DNA of 64,000 bases. It comes from Gavia stellata. Taxonomy: Eukaryota > Chordata > Aves > Gaviiformes > Gaviidae. The notes under the pieces were generated by a model that was not told the DNA's origin, ran no database searches, and saw only the letters and a program-made list of their open reading frames with translations. Shown here one piece after another: positions 25,401-32,551 of the stretch (its first letter is position 1; each line of letters begins with the position of its first letter). A program made the translations under genes and the position numbers. The stretch lies in assembly GCF_030936135.1 (NCBI RefSeq), contig NC_082603.1, forward strand, positions 34,390,329 through 34,454,328, given 5' to 3'.

Positions 25401-26072
25401 ACAGGGGTCTTAAAACCAAACTTTTAAAATGGAAGAATCGGGTTATCTGATTATCCAACTTGTGGCTTGTGGTCTTGCTGCTTACACTTGCCAACCAGAG
25501 TGCAGTGACATCAACTGGGAAACCCTATGGTGAGGATGAGGCTTCTGCTTTTAAGGAAATGGAGGCCCTGAGAGTTTCAGGGCAGCGGGCAAGGCTTGAG
25601 AAGATGTGGGCTGCCCAGAGGCTTGCAGGAATACTGCTTTTATCAAGGAACCGTGTCAGGTGGCAGCTCTTTCCCTTCAGTGCAGCTAAAATGCCTCTTG
25701 CAGAGCCTAGGTTAAATTTTTTTGCCCTTGGGACTGCAATGCTTTATCACACTTGGGGGGTTATCAGCCCTGAGGAGCAGAAGAGTCAAGAAATTGTTAA
25801 GCTGTAAACAAGGCAAGCAGCCCTCAGCAATAGCTTATTCTTGTCAAAGAATAAGGGAAGATCATTAGTGGAAAGTGAGCAACAACTGCTTGAGAATCTA
25901 GCTGTCAAATGTCAAAGTTTTGTAGTCTGATTTGGTAGATGTGATATCCCTCTTTCTGTTTTTATTCCAGGCTACTGGGCAGCCATATGAACAATATGCA
26001 AAGATGATATTTATGGAGCTAAATGATGCCTGGTCAGAATTTGAAAACCAAGGACAAAAACCCTTGTATTAG
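1322..26072 (+). CDS. DNAJC6: DNAJC6 (auxilin), gene-level coding span; 18 coding exons, 5' end outside the window
   Basis: Auxilin is the J-domain co-chaperone that brings Hsc70/HSPA8 to clathrin-coated vesicles and drives uncoating, mainly in neurons. I joined 18 exons: 1322-1472, 2392-2441, 2548-2696, 6721-6843, 9462-9595, 10339-10533, 10969-11086, 12716-12795, 12977-13170, 13273-13353, 14237-14683, 17042-17194, 18540-18608, 19344-19478, 20982-21242, 21617-21762, 24903-25079 and 25971-26072. All introns are GT-AG and every phase fits, giving 921 codons plus TAG. Counting from the first visible Gly, the PTEN-like fold covers about 50-205, the C2 domain about 210-350, the clathrin/AP2-binding disordered region about 400-790, and the J domain about 800-921. 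The human canonical protein is 913 aa, so only a handful of N-terminal residues are missing. The paralogue GAK is excluded because there is no kinase domain and LEPROT lies next door. What is seen is the exon chain and motifs; the function comes from the family. Confidence 0.96.
2392..2441 (+). CDS. DNAJC6: DNAJC6 exon, start of PTEN-like domain
   Basis: A 50-base exon with acceptor TTTTTAG and donor GTAAGT. It completes the Ser codon and encodes [16 protein letters not shown], the first strand of the phosphatase-tensin fold. It leaves G of a Val codon for the next exon. It is too short to show as an open frame by itself and was found from phase and homology. Confidence 0.93.
2548..2696 (+). 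CDS. DNAJC6: DNAJC6 exon, PTEN-like domain
   Basis: Residues 68-117, starting V-M-S-F-P and including [20 protein letters not shown]. The acceptor is TTCCTAG. The donor is GTGAGT after AAC CGG, and translation can run on past it, but the next exon supplies the correct V-S-E-C-S. Confidence 0.94.
2697..6720 (+). other. DNAJC6: DNAJC6 intron, no recognised content
   Basis: A 4.0 kb intron between the second and third PTEN-domain exons. It is AT-rich with short T and A tracts (3371-3389, 4220-4233, 6230-6239). I see no exon, RNA gene or classifiable repeat in it. Confidence 0.6.
6721..6843 (+). CDS. DNAJC6: DNAJC6 exon carrying the P-loop cysteine
   Basis: Forty-one codons, residues 118-158, from [20 protein letters not shown] to VCVIHCM. 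The final His-Cys-Met starts the phosphatase P-loop, which continues in the next exon as Asp-Gly-Arg-Ala-Ala-Ser. The acceptor is CCTGCAG and the donor is GTAAGC. Both ends are phase 0. Confidence 0.95.
6947..7442 (+). mobile_element. CR1 LINE 3' fragment, sense orientation, in DNAJC6 intron
   Basis: A 5'-truncated CR1 retrotransposon of about 500 bases. It begins in the conserved reverse-transcriptase C-terminal coding part (GGGCCCCTCACTACAAGAA) and stays open for 126 codons from 6980 to the TAG at 7360, with typical CR1 peptides such as [18 protein letters not shown] and [18 protein letters not shown]. The 3' end shows the CR1 tail: a TTGGTGATCTGACAGGTC-type stretch followed by repeats of ATTCTGTG. 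The unbroken frame suggests a fairly young insertion. It cannot move by itself because most of the element is missing. Confidence 0.93.
7443..9461 (+). other. DNAJC6: DNAJC6 intron, part 3' of the CR1
   Basis: The remaining 2.0 kb of the intron has no recognised exon or repeat. There is a T tract at 9005-9018. A C/T-rich tract precedes the acceptor at 9460-9461. Confidence 0.55.
9462..9595 (+). CDS. DNAJC6: DNAJC6 exon, rest of P-loop and PTEN-like helices
   Basis: Residues 159-202, starting [14 protein letters not shown] and continuing to [11 protein letters not shown]. With the previous exon the loop reads C-M-D-G-R-A-A, so the Arg expected at the seventh position of an active C-X5-R motif is Ala. 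This fits the view that auxilin uses the fold for phosphoinositide binding and not catalysis. The acceptor is TTAACAG and the donor is GTAGGG. Confidence 0.94.
9596..10338 (+). other. DNAJC6: DNAJC6 intron, no recognised content
   Basis: A 743-base intron between the P-loop exon and the start of the C2 region. I see no repeat or extra exon. Confidence 0.55.
10339..10533 (+). CDS. DNAJC6: DNAJC6 exon, end of PTEN-like domain and start of C2 domain
   Basis: Residues 203-267, with [13 protein letters not shown], then [11 protein letters not shown] and [14 protein letters not shown], which begins the C2 domain as in PTEN and tensin. The acceptor is TCTGCAG. The donor GTGAGT leaves AA of a Lys codon. 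Confidence 0.95.
10969..11086 (+). CDS. DNAJC6: DNAJC6 exon, C2 domain
   Basis: Residues 268-307, with [20 protein letters not shown] and [16 protein letters not shown] long C/T tract from 10921 leads to the acceptor CAAAG. The AG two bases downstream would break the frame. The donor is GTAGGA. Confidence 0.94.
11087..12715 (+). other. DNAJC6: DNAJC6 intron, no recognised content
   Basis: A 1.6 kb intron inside the C2 region. Several open frames here have no family resemblance and I treat them as chance. Confidence 0.55.
12716..12795 (+). CDS. DNAJC6: DNAJC6 exon, C2 domain
   Basis: Residues 308-333, reading [19 protein letters not shown] then TTTLKFT. The exon is 80 bases with acceptor TTTTCAG and donor GTGAGT, and leaves AA of a Lys codon. 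It is too short to stand out as an open frame and was found by phase and homology. Confidence 0.94.
12977..13170 (+). CDS. DNAJC6: DNAJC6 exon, end of C2 domain
   Basis: Residues 334-398, with [38 protein letters not shown] and [12 protein letters not shown]. The acceptor is CATTTAG. The donor GTGAGA leaves G of a Gly codon. Confidence 0.95.
13273..13353 (+). CDS. DNAJC6: DNAJC6 exon, linker after C2
   Basis: Residues 399-425, [20 protein letters not shown] to FSSLSWQ. It matches the auxilin segment that ends G-F-F-A-S-L-C-W-Q in mammals. The acceptor is GCTGCAG and the donor is GTATGC. Confidence 0.92.
13354..14236 (+). other. DNAJC6: DNAJC6 intron, no recognised content
   Basis: An 883-base intron ahead of the large central exon. 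It shows short C tracts near 13410 and no exon or repeat I can name. Confidence 0.5.
14237..14683 (+). CDS. DNAJC6: DNAJC6 large exon, clathrin/AP2-binding disordered region
   Basis: Residues 426-574, the largest exon (447 bases). It is acidic and Ser/Pro-rich: [14 protein letters not shown], a [17 protein letters not shown] segment, and [10 protein letters not shown]. The DLL and DLF boxes are the kind that bind clathrin heavy chain and AP2 appendages. The acceptor is ATTTAG and the donor is GTAATA after G-E-G. Confidence 0.95.
14684..17041 (+). other. DNAJC6: DNAJC6 intron
   Basis: A 2.4 kb intron. The first few hundred bases carry a weak old CR1-like stretch, listed separately. A 173-codon open frame on the minus strand at 15777-16298 has no family resemblance and is not called. 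Confidence 0.5.
14795..14935 (-). repeat. Possible very old CR1/L3-like LINE fragment
   Basis: The stretch around 14801-14930 resembles the reverse complement of an ancient CR1 3' end: a GGGATC-type block, a CTCATCTACTCTGAG block, then a CTAGTTTGTTCCCTAAAGTC block that recalls the CR1 region before the terminal coding part. Similarity is patchy and judged by eye. Confidence 0.35.
17042..17194 (+). CDS. DNAJC6: DNAJC6 exon with DPF/DLL motifs
   Basis: Residues 575-625, with [39 protein letters not shown] and SDPFHMG. It holds three DPF motifs (AP2 alpha-appendage ligands) and one DLL (clathrin box type). The acceptor is TTTACAG and the donor is GTAAGA. A SDPFHMG-like ending appears to be extra relative to the mammalian form I recall. 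Confidence 0.92.
17195..18539 (+). other. DNAJC6: DNAJC6 intron, no recognised content
   Basis: A 1.3 kb AT-rich intron. I see no exon or named repeat. Confidence 0.5.
18540..18608 (+). CDS. DNAJC6: DNAJC6 small exon, WDW motif
   Basis: A 69-base exon encoding residues 626-648, [20 protein letters not shown] then NKP. The acceptor is CTGCTTAG at 18538-18539; a second AG at 18545-18546 would lose the first two codons and break phase. The donor is GTATGT. Confidence 0.93.
18609..19343 (+). other. DNAJC6: DNAJC6 intron, no recognised content
   Basis: A 735-base intron ending in a strong T/C tract at 19309-19340 before the AAG acceptor. Confidence 0.5.
19344..19478 (+). CDS. DNAJC6: DNAJC6 exon, disordered linker
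   Basis: Residues 649-693, [20 protein letters not shown], a Pro/His linker, then [15 protein letters not shown]. It contains a DPF motif. The acceptor is CTTTAAG. The donor GTTTGC is weaker than the others in this gene but the phase fits exactly. Confidence 0.93.
19479..20981 (+). other. DNAJC6: DNAJC6 intron, no recognised content
   Basis: A 1.5 kb intron with A tracts at 19497-19507 and 19513-19521. Open frames at 20124-20469 are not conserved-looking. Confidence 0.5.
20982..21242 (+). CDS. DNAJC6: DNAJC6 exon, Gly/Pro/Gln-rich clathrin-binding region
   Basis: Residues 694-780, [20 protein letters not shown], a run of [15 protein letters not shown] repeats, then [20 protein letters not shown]. 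The acceptor is CTCCGCAG and the donor is GTAAGC. The codons for N-V-S-F contain a perfect internal donor-like GTGAGT at 21182-21187. Confidence 0.95.
21617..21762 (+). CDS. DNAJC6: DNAJC6 exon, clathrin-binding DLL and start of J-domain region
   Basis: Residues 781-829, [20 protein letters not shown] then [20 protein letters not shown] and [18 protein letters not shown] is a highly conserved auxilin/GAK signature. The acceptor is TTTTCAAG and the donor is GTAAGC, ending in phase 0. Confidence 0.96.
22074..23249 (-). mobile_element. Solo LTR of an avian endogenous retrovirus-type element
   Basis: A block of 1176 bases with LTR ends: read on the minus strand it starts TGTACTGGG and finishes CCCACCACA, so TG...CA with matching TGT/ACA tips. 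Five-base flanks gctcc (22069-22073) and gcttc (23250-23254) differ at one base and may be the target-site duplication. An AATAAA on the minus strand (22258-22263) is the likely polyadenylation signal. The part before it (22470-22930) is a set of diverged short GC-rich tandem units. No internal retroviral genes or second LTR flank it, so recombination to a solo LTR is inferred. I recall this sequence type as a dispersed repeat in neoavian genomes; the subfamily is not named. Long open frames on both strands come from the GC-rich repeats. Confidence 0.8.
22470..22930. repeat. Diverged tandem units inside the LTR
   Basis: Units of about 40-75 bases recur, each with a CTGCTCCGGCATGGGGTCC-like core followed by a C-A-C-G-G-G-C-T-G-C-A type block. 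The clearest adjacent pair is at about 22780-22900, where the TGCAGGTGGATATCTGCTCC and TGCAGATGGATATCTGCTCC cores are 42 bases apart. Confidence 0.7.
24903..25079 (+). CDS. DNAJC6: DNAJC6 exon, J domain with HPDK
   Basis: Residues 830-888, [40 protein letters not shown], then [17 protein letters not shown]. The His-Pro-Asp triad that stimulates Hsc70 ATPase lies at 25068-25076, and the exon ends directly after the following Lys. The acceptor is TCTCCAG and the donor is GTAAGG. Confidence 0.97.
25080..25970 (+). other. DNAJC6: DNAJC6 last intron, no recognised content
   Basis: An 891-base intron between the HPDK exon and the final exon. A 115-codon open frame at 25460-25807 has no family resemblance. 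Confidence 0.5.
25971..26072 (+). CDS. DNAJC6: DNAJC6 last coding exon
   Basis: Residues 889-921 and the stop. It reads [20 protein letters not shown] then [13 protein letters not shown] and TAG at 26070-26072. This is the last J-domain helix and the conserved C-terminal end of auxilin and GAK. The acceptor is TATTCCAG. Confidence 0.97.
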   Translation, partial: ATGQPYEQYAKMIFMELNDAWSEFENQGQKPLY

Positions 26073-27824
26073 GTACTTTCTCAGTCTCCACTACAGACCT
26101 GTGCTAGTGCTTATATAGTCTCCTGTCACAAATGTCACAGATCAACCAAACTCTGGCTGGAAATTCAGAAGTTTCAGAAAACTAGGAGCCTAATACTTAT
26201 CATGAAGAACAAGAGAAAGGTTTCCTTATAGTTGTATCAAGAATCCTGAGGTCAGAGGAACTCTAGCCACCTGGCTTGCCATATGAGAGCCACGGGGTTA
26301 CAGTTTCTTGTAACTTTTCTATTTTTCTTTGGATTCAAGTCAGGCGAGAGAGAACACGTTCTGGGAAAAGGTGGAATTGTTCTGTCTCTGCCACAGTGTA
26401 GCTGGTGAATTTCCTACTTCTTTTGTGATATGTGATATGGCAACACTTCAGTTGAGTTCGATAACTGGTGGCGAAGCCCTAACTTCGATGTGCTCTCTTT
26501 CTAGGTTTGGGTCAAATGTTATCAAATTTAAGTGCTCAGATGTGGTTTAGGCACACTTCTAACAGTCACCATTTGCTGCTTAATTGCTCATGTAGTATAG
26601 TATGCCTGAATAGAGACAAAGCTGAATCCTGGGTTAGATCAGCGTGGCAGCTGACTGCTGCTTTACGCATTAATACTGTACTTCATCTCACAGTCCAGCA
26701 GTGAAATGCACAGAAAAAATTCCTCAGCATTATGAGGCAAGTGTCTTTTAAAGCAAACAACAAGTAATTAATGTTAAACAGCACCTTGTTGGTTTGTTAA
26801 ACAGCAGTTCTGGGGGAATAGGGAATTGGGGGGAAGGGTGAATCCACATTTGTAAAAGTGAGGAATGAGCATGTACTGCATTTCCCATGAAGTTCTCATC
26901 AATAGCTTGAAGCCATCAAACAAAAGAAATATCAACCAACTAAAACTCTGCTGCAAAGTTTTAGAAACTTCCCAGTCTATAGGTAACATTTCCCCTCCTG
27001 AGGCTTCAGAAGACTTTTTCCAGCCCACTTCTATCACCTCTATGCCTTTATCAGTTCCAGAGCACTTGGCAAAGGCTCTTGGCAGAATGCAACCTGTTGC
27101 AACTTCACTTTTCAGACCATGGTGTACAAGCCGTCATGTAGACATCTGTGGACCAGGTCTGATTTTTGAGGTAAATACAGTGCAAATTGGTTATTTTAAA
27201 AGTTTATATTGGACCAAAGCAATAATATCACAAGGAAATATCTCTGATGCTAAAGCCGAAGCATCTTTCCTGATTAAACAAGTTACGCTCTTCACCCCAA
27301 ATTCTGGTGTTCTCCTTTTAGAGAATAACTAAAGCTAGCAGTTTATTTACCAACATGTTGTATCTGTATTTGAGCTTTGAATGGGCCGGTACATTCATAA
27401 GATGGGCAGGAAATAATTTGTATTTACTGCTTAAGGAACAGGTTGCCATCCAATGCGAGTCTTTAAAGCTGGTGGTTTTTAAAGACAATCCACTTGTTGT
27501 TGCACTTACATTTTCAAGTGGCAAAACTTTACTGCAAAGACAGTGTGTCAAAGTACATTGCTTTCTGTATAAAAGTCATCCTTTTGTTGTATTGGTCCAT
27601 TATTTACTACCGTTAATTGAAAATGTGAAACCAACACATAGGTCTGCTTTTATATAAAAGACCTTAAGATAATAGTAACAAACTGGATGTTATTTATTAA
27701 TGTTTTGATCCAGTATGTGCTTGTCTTATTTAAAGAGATAACTGGAATGTGAATCATGTTCCTGTGATTTGTTGGTTTATTGTTTCTCATCCACATTTGT
27801 AGATATTGTGACCTATGCCTATAT

Positions 27825-27830
27825 AATAAA
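27825..27830 (+). terminator. Possible alternative polyadenylation signal AATAAA, DNAJC6
   Basis: The canonical hexamer about 390 bases before the distal ATTAAA. Its use is not shown by the sequence. Confidence 0.35.
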
Positions 27831-28213
27831 AAGGATCTCATTACTATAATGTACTTTTTTAATAATGAAAACTGCATTAGCTTTGTATCGAGTTTGTCAT
27901 GGCACATAACTCTGGACACTCATATGTTCACAAAATACAAATCCATCATTAAACTTTATCTACCAAAAGAAACCCTACCCCACTTAAGCTTTGATTACTT
28001 CCATCCCTGATGTTTTTATGGATGCATGAAAGTATTAGGATGTATGTATATCAAAATAGTTAACTAAAAAAAAAAAAATTTCTTTCTTGTCATATCTGGT
28101 AGTGACAGAGGTTATCCATGTTCAGGTTTACTGTTTGACTAAATTATTGTAATTTTTGTAAATACAGTATATACTCAATGAAATTGTGACTGGTCTAAAA
28201 CATTTGTATATAC

Positions 28214-28219
28214 ATTAAA
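28214..28219 (+). terminator. Polyadenylation signal ATTAAA, DNAJC6
   Basis: The common ATTAAA variant near the end of the AT-rich tail, followed by TG/GT-rich sequence at 28241-28264. Confidence 0.55.
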
Positions 28220-28240
28220 AAGCTCAAATTAACATATTCA

Positions 28241-29740
28241 GGTATCTTTTGTGCTTGTGGGGGGAAAAACCTCTACCTTCTTCCTTTAAACACAGTTCAG
28301 AGCAATTTCTCTGCAAATGCTGCATGAACAACAACGGATCCATGTCTGTTAGTGTAGGCAAAAGACGTTTCCATTTGTCTTACATGTATGACTAATACCT
28401 CTGCTGCTCTAGCACAGGGTTGGGTGGGACCTGTGTGGTAACCAAAAATTACTTGCTCTAGAGACAAATAATTTTTTTTCCCTAGAGCTTTCATTTCCTC
28501 AAGAGCAAACAAGCTACATGAAGAAGCCAGTTCCAATTACTGCGAGCAGATTATAAGAACAGTAAGGGCTTAATTTAGACAACATTTGCAATGGGAAAAG
28601 ATGCAACCTTTCATGCTTAAGAGAAAAACCCTTCAACCCAGCTGAAACAGAAGGTGGTAACTTAACTTGCTTCTACTTTTTGATTGCTTAGACAAGTTAA
28701 GTCACGTGTATGTGTGTATATATATACTTATTGTAAGACAAAGCTGTTGACATTAGCAGCAGCGGTACCAAGATGTAAGCCTGTATTAAAACTCCGAGGG
28801 TTTTTTTGCTTGTTGATGACAGCTGAAGGATTTACAGTATGGGATGGTACGGTGAAAGGGTCTCCGTATCATCTTCTATTCGCATGCCTCGAAATAAGCC
28901 CAGAAAAGCTGAGCTCGGCTGCTGCTCACAAATTGTGACCAGAGCACAAGGTTAACATCGTACACCAGCTCACACCGTACCGGTGGTGTGCCTCGGCCGG
29001 TATCAATATTGCCTCCTGAAGTGATCGCTAATGCCGTGCGGTAATTCACAGGTTGGCAATCCAGGTGGTTTTCCTCAATTAAGACATTTTGGAAACAATT
29101 TGTCACTTCCTATTCTTACGCTGCTGCGCGTCAGAGACCCACGGCCAAGCACGTCAGCCAACGTAGCACTTAACAAAAATTTCCCTTGAAGCATTTAGCT
29201 ACTTCAGCCTGCTGTTTTAATGAGGCAGTCTTCTTGGCTCTAAAGTATTTAAAATTAATATACAATTGGGGAAAAAAAATCTGTATCAGAAAAGTGATGA
29301 AACAAGAAGACGAGCTGAGAGGCAGAGAGGGGAGATCGCTAAAGAAAACCTCCCTGGGGAGGTGCAAAATCCCCCTCAGAAAGTCTGTTCTTGGGCCCAA
29401 AATGGGGTCCCAAAAATCTAAGGCTTGAAAAATACTGCTGTAAGGAAAATGTGCCCTTCTCGGTGCGTGTTAGCAGAAGGGTGGATGCGATGCGGGTCCT
29501 GAGAGGGCACCGTATGAGACGAGCAGGCGCCTGGGCCCAGTTTTTGGGGTGAAAACTGAGGTTTTCAGCAGTAGCCTGCAAAATGGCGGTGACTGATGGG
29601 TGGGGGCTCTTTAAAACTGTATTTATGTATTTAAATCGTGCCCATGCACATCTATTTACACACATATACACCGTATATTAAAAAACTATGCATGTTTGTG
29701 TGTGTATATGTTAAACACCCGCCCCAAGGCCTGACTGGAG
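28241..29740. other. Intergenic stretch between DNAJC6 and LEPROT
   Basis: About 1.5 kb without coding evidence. It contains short TG/TA-rich patches (28706-28728, 29650-29710) and becomes GC-rich only at about 29720, where the LEPROT CpG island begins. Confidence 0.6.
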
Positions 29741-29944
29741 GCAGCGAAACACCGCCCCGTAACCATGGCGACGGGTGGCTCGCGGGCCAGCCTGAAGGGC
29801 GGGGCAGCTCGCCAATCGCCTCACAGCTTGACGCCGGCCCTTTAAGGCGGCCGCTCACGTGGTGCAAAAGGGGCGGGGTAAAGCGGCCGGTAGGCGGAAG
29901 TCGCCCGCCGCCACCTCAGCTCGGCGTCGTTCAGAGCCCCCAAC

Positions 29945-29960
29945 ATGGCGGGCATCAAAG
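29945..29960 (+). CDS. LEPROT: LEPROT coding exon 1
   Basis: Sixteen coding bases, M-A-G-I-K plus G of an Ala codon. The donor is GTACCG. The 5' UTR lies upstream in the CpG island; its start is not visible. Confidence 0.92.
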
Positions 29961-32551
29961 GTACCGGGTGCTCCCGGCCCGCGGGCGGGCAGCGGCTCGG
30001 AGCTGCCGGACGGCAGCTCCGAGCCGCTGCCCGCCCGCGGGCCGGGGTCTGTCCCTCTGAGGGAGCAGAGCGACCGGGTTGCGCTTCCGCTTCCCAGGCG
30101 TCGCCTCAGCGCGGGGGCGGGCGGGGTAGCCGGTAACGGGTGAGGCAGCTCCCGCCTCACCGCCTGCCTTGTGCCGTTGCAGCTCTCGTGGCGCTTTCCT
30201 TCAGCGGAGCCATCGGGCTGACGTTCCTCATGCTGGGCTGCGCCCTGGAGTACTACGGGTGAGCGGGCCGGCTTCGTTTCCAAAACTTTCCCCTCTTTAT
30301 ATCTGTTAATTGAGGTGTTAATCTCATTTAATTGAGCTGTTTGGCTCTGGTTATCTTCTAACAGTCACCTGCGTTCTGGCTCTTGGCACATGGCAGTTTG
30401 TTGTGGTTAAATACCATCCCCTTAGCCAGTAGTTGCATTTCTGTTAAAAAATGACTGAAAACAGCTTTATGCTTTCTCAGGAGAAGCGGTGCCATCTTGC
30501 TAACCAGTCATTTTTAAGCTCGCACGATTCTTTCCCTTACTTCCCTCTTTCTTTAAATAACCGTCCTACTGCAAGACTCCAACCGGAATATCTATGACAC
30601 TTAAAAATCCAGGTGAAGCTAAGGAGAGTGCTCACAAAGCGTGCAAGGGTGTGCCTTCACAGGCAGCTTGTTTATACTCCAGGATCTTTCTAATTTGGGA
30701 AAGCTCTTGGTTCCCGTTCCGCTTGCTTGCCTTTCCTGTTCCCTGTGTGGTGGCTGTCACTTTTGTGGGGTGGTGGTGTGGGTTGAATCAGCGCGGTGAG
30801 GCGAATTTAAATAAATCAAGGCTTGGGTGTGTGAGAGAGTGGATCCTGCTGTATGAGCGCTTGTGCCAGTATGTAGGGACAACAAGGTGGGTTTGGGTGA
30901 AAACTTGTAGTTAAATCACATAATCCAGTTTTCAAACCATAAAGCAGGATTACAGCTCTTGCAATTACTTTTTCTAAAGAGAAGATACTTTTTATTGAAG
31001 CATCTATCTAAACTGATTGTGTATTTTCTTTTTCCTTCCTCCGCAGTGTATACTGGCCTCTGTTTGTCTTAATATTTTACTTCATCTGCCCCATTCCCCA
31101 CTTCATTGCAAAAAGAGTAAGTGATGACAGTGACGCAGCCAGCAGTGCCTGCAGGGAATTGGCATATTTCTTCACAACTGGAATTGTTGTTTCTGCCTTT
31201 GGATTTCCTATAATCCTTGCGCGGGTTGAAGCGGTAAGTTCTGCTTCCTAATTTTTATTGTAAGACACCAGTTACTGAGTATAATCTTAAGTGCACTGTT
31301 GCCGCTTGTAAATCCTGTCTTTAATTTCATTATTGTGCTGTTGCTAAATTCTGATGAAAATAATCACTCTGCTGAAATCTTGTCTGTCAGTGCTGCTTTT
31401 TGACCTGAACAAAGGACTTGCATGACTGAAAAGTTTTTAGCTTTGGTTTGTTTTGGTCCAGTACAAGATATTGTCTCCTTCTACATCTCCTGCCTCTCTG
31501 TCTCATCAACTTTTCCACCGCTTCTTGCGCCACCGTCCTTATTTTTATCTGAGAATGTCTGCTTTCTCCATTTAGGATGCTGAAAACTTGGTGACTGGAG
31601 TGCATTATCAGTTAAAAGATAAAAGGCCAAACTTCCAGAGCTGCCCTTCTGGTTTTCAAAGCGTTTCCCAAGCTCATGCTTTGTCCCCTCAAAGTCTGAG
31701 GAAATTCTGCTAGCTTCTTTTCTCTTTGCTTTCTGAACTGCTCTTCAGTGGTGAGATTTTGTCACGTTTGTTTTGCGAGGCGAAGAACTCTTTCGTCCTG
31801 TCTCCCAAATCACCCAATGACGTTTTTATGTGTTGCGTTGGTTTTCCCCTTCAGCCTTTTGGTTTTGCTTAAAACTTGTGTGCTTAGTTTTAATTTATTT
31901 GTAATGCACAATTTCGCTGACGCTGCATTTTTGGTTTTAAGTTGTGGACCTGACAGTAGGCAGAACCAGAAGTGACCACGAGGGGGAACTCTAATTCATA
32001 GCGATATTTCTTAAATGTCGCTTATTTGAGTAAACTTTGTTGGGCAGATCGTTAAAGAAAGCTATAAGACCACGTACTGTTTTCCCTCCTTGTTACTGGC
32101 ATTTATTTGAAAGGCAATCTTTTATTTTGTTGCATAGCAATTAAAGGGAAGCACTGGTTTCACCAGATTTTTCTATGACTTGTATGGCAAGGTAATTATT
32201 TTGTTCTAAAACATAGCGTGATTAGCCTGTCTGTTGAAGTGTTGTATTAGTAATATGAGTGGTTCCTAATTGAATAATTAGTCACATAAATTGAAATATT
32301 TATTTTGTCTTTTTTCTTTATGCTTTTAGCACCGTTCTGTAGTATTTAATTTAGTTTATCTAATGCATATAAATAATTGGCCTGAACCTATCTTATAAGA
32401 ACTGCTTTGATTGTTTCATTTCCTTGCATTTCAGATCAAATGGGGAGCCTGTGGTCTGGTGCTGGCTGGCAATGCAGTCATTTTCCTTACTATTTTAGGC
32501 TTTTTTCTTGTGTTTGGTAGAGGAGATGACTTTAGCTGGGAACAGTGGTAG
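29945..32551 (+). CDS. LEPROT: LEPROT (leptin receptor overlapping transcript protein), gene-level coding span, 4 exons
   Basis: A small four-helix membrane protein of the Vps55/OB-RGRP family that acts in Golgi-endosome sorting and lowers surface leptin and growth-hormone receptor. Exons 29945-29960, 30183-30258, 31047-31233 and 32435-32551 join in frame into 131 codons plus TAG, the same length as the human protein. Hydrophobic segments lie at about residues 7-28, 32-50, 69-89 and 95-120. A short acidic/Ser loop ([14 protein letters not shown]) sits between the second and third. The C terminus is [11 protein letters not shown]. The ATG is in a good Kozak context with A at -3. The gene lies 1.7 kb after DNAJC6 in the same direction, as in mammals. 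Confidence 0.97.
29973..30046. repeat. Perfect 36-bp inverted repeat with 2-nt spacer, LEPROT intron 1
   Basis: Positions 29973-30008 and 30011-30046 are exact reverse complements over all 36 bases, separated by GA at 30009-30010. Both arms are very GC-rich. It begins 12 bases after the exon 1/intron 1 boundary. It could form a cruciform in DNA or a very stable hairpin in the pre-mRNA, or be a fold-back assembly artefact. Confidence 0.97.
30183..30258 (+). CDS. LEPROT: LEPROT coding exon 2
   Basis: Residues 6-30, [18 protein letters not shown] then GCALEYY, mostly the first membrane segment. The acceptor is GTTGCAG. The donor is placed so that GG joins the T of exon 3 to give Gly, with intron start GTGAGC. 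Confidence 0.95.
30259..31046 (+). other. LEPROT: LEPROT intron 2, no recognised content
   Basis: A 788-base intron. An open frame at 30594-30914 has no family resemblance. A T/C tract precedes the CCGCAG acceptor. Confidence 0.6.
31047..31233 (+). CDS. LEPROT: LEPROT coding exon 3
   Basis: Residues 31-93, with [20 protein letters not shown], the acidic loop, then [20 protein letters not shown] and LARVEA. It covers the second and third membrane segments. The acceptor is TCCGCAG and the donor is GTAAGT. Confidence 0.96.
31234..32434 (+). other. LEPROT: LEPROT intron 3, no recognised content
   Basis: A 1.2 kb AT-rich intron without a recognised exon or repeat. Confidence 0.6.
32435..32551 (+). 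CDS. LEPROT: LEPROT coding exon 4
   Basis: Residues 94-131 and the stop: [38 protein letters not shown] and TAG at 32549-32551. It holds the fourth membrane segment and the conserved C-terminal tail. The acceptor is GCATTTCAG. Confidence 0.97.
   Translation: MKWGACGLVLAGNAVIFLTILGFFLVFGRGDDFSWEQW

Larger units (their letters stand above)
26073..28240 (+). other. DNAJC6: DNAJC6 3' UTR
   Basis: An AT-rich tail of about 2.1 kb follows the stop codon with no splice acceptor or further coding sign. The end is placed just after the ATTAAA at 28214-28219. A shorter form could end after AATAAA at 27825-27830. Confidence 0.7.
29720..30280 (+). promoter_or_regulatory. LEPROT: LEPROT CpG-island promoter
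   Basis: GC content and CpG density rise sharply around the first exon. Visible elements are GGGCGGGGC (29797-29805), a CCAAT box (29812-29816), a CACGTG E-box (29856-29861) and GGGGCGGGG (29870-29878). The start-codon context CAACATGGCGGGC resembles the YY1 AANATGGCGGC motif often found over the first exon of housekeeping genes. There is no TATA box at a convincing distance. Factor binding is inferred from motifs only. Confidence 0.8.

Noticed and set aside
25460..25807. 115-codon open frame in the last DNAJC6 intron
   Set aside because: It has no homology I recognise and does not splice in phase with the exons on either side.
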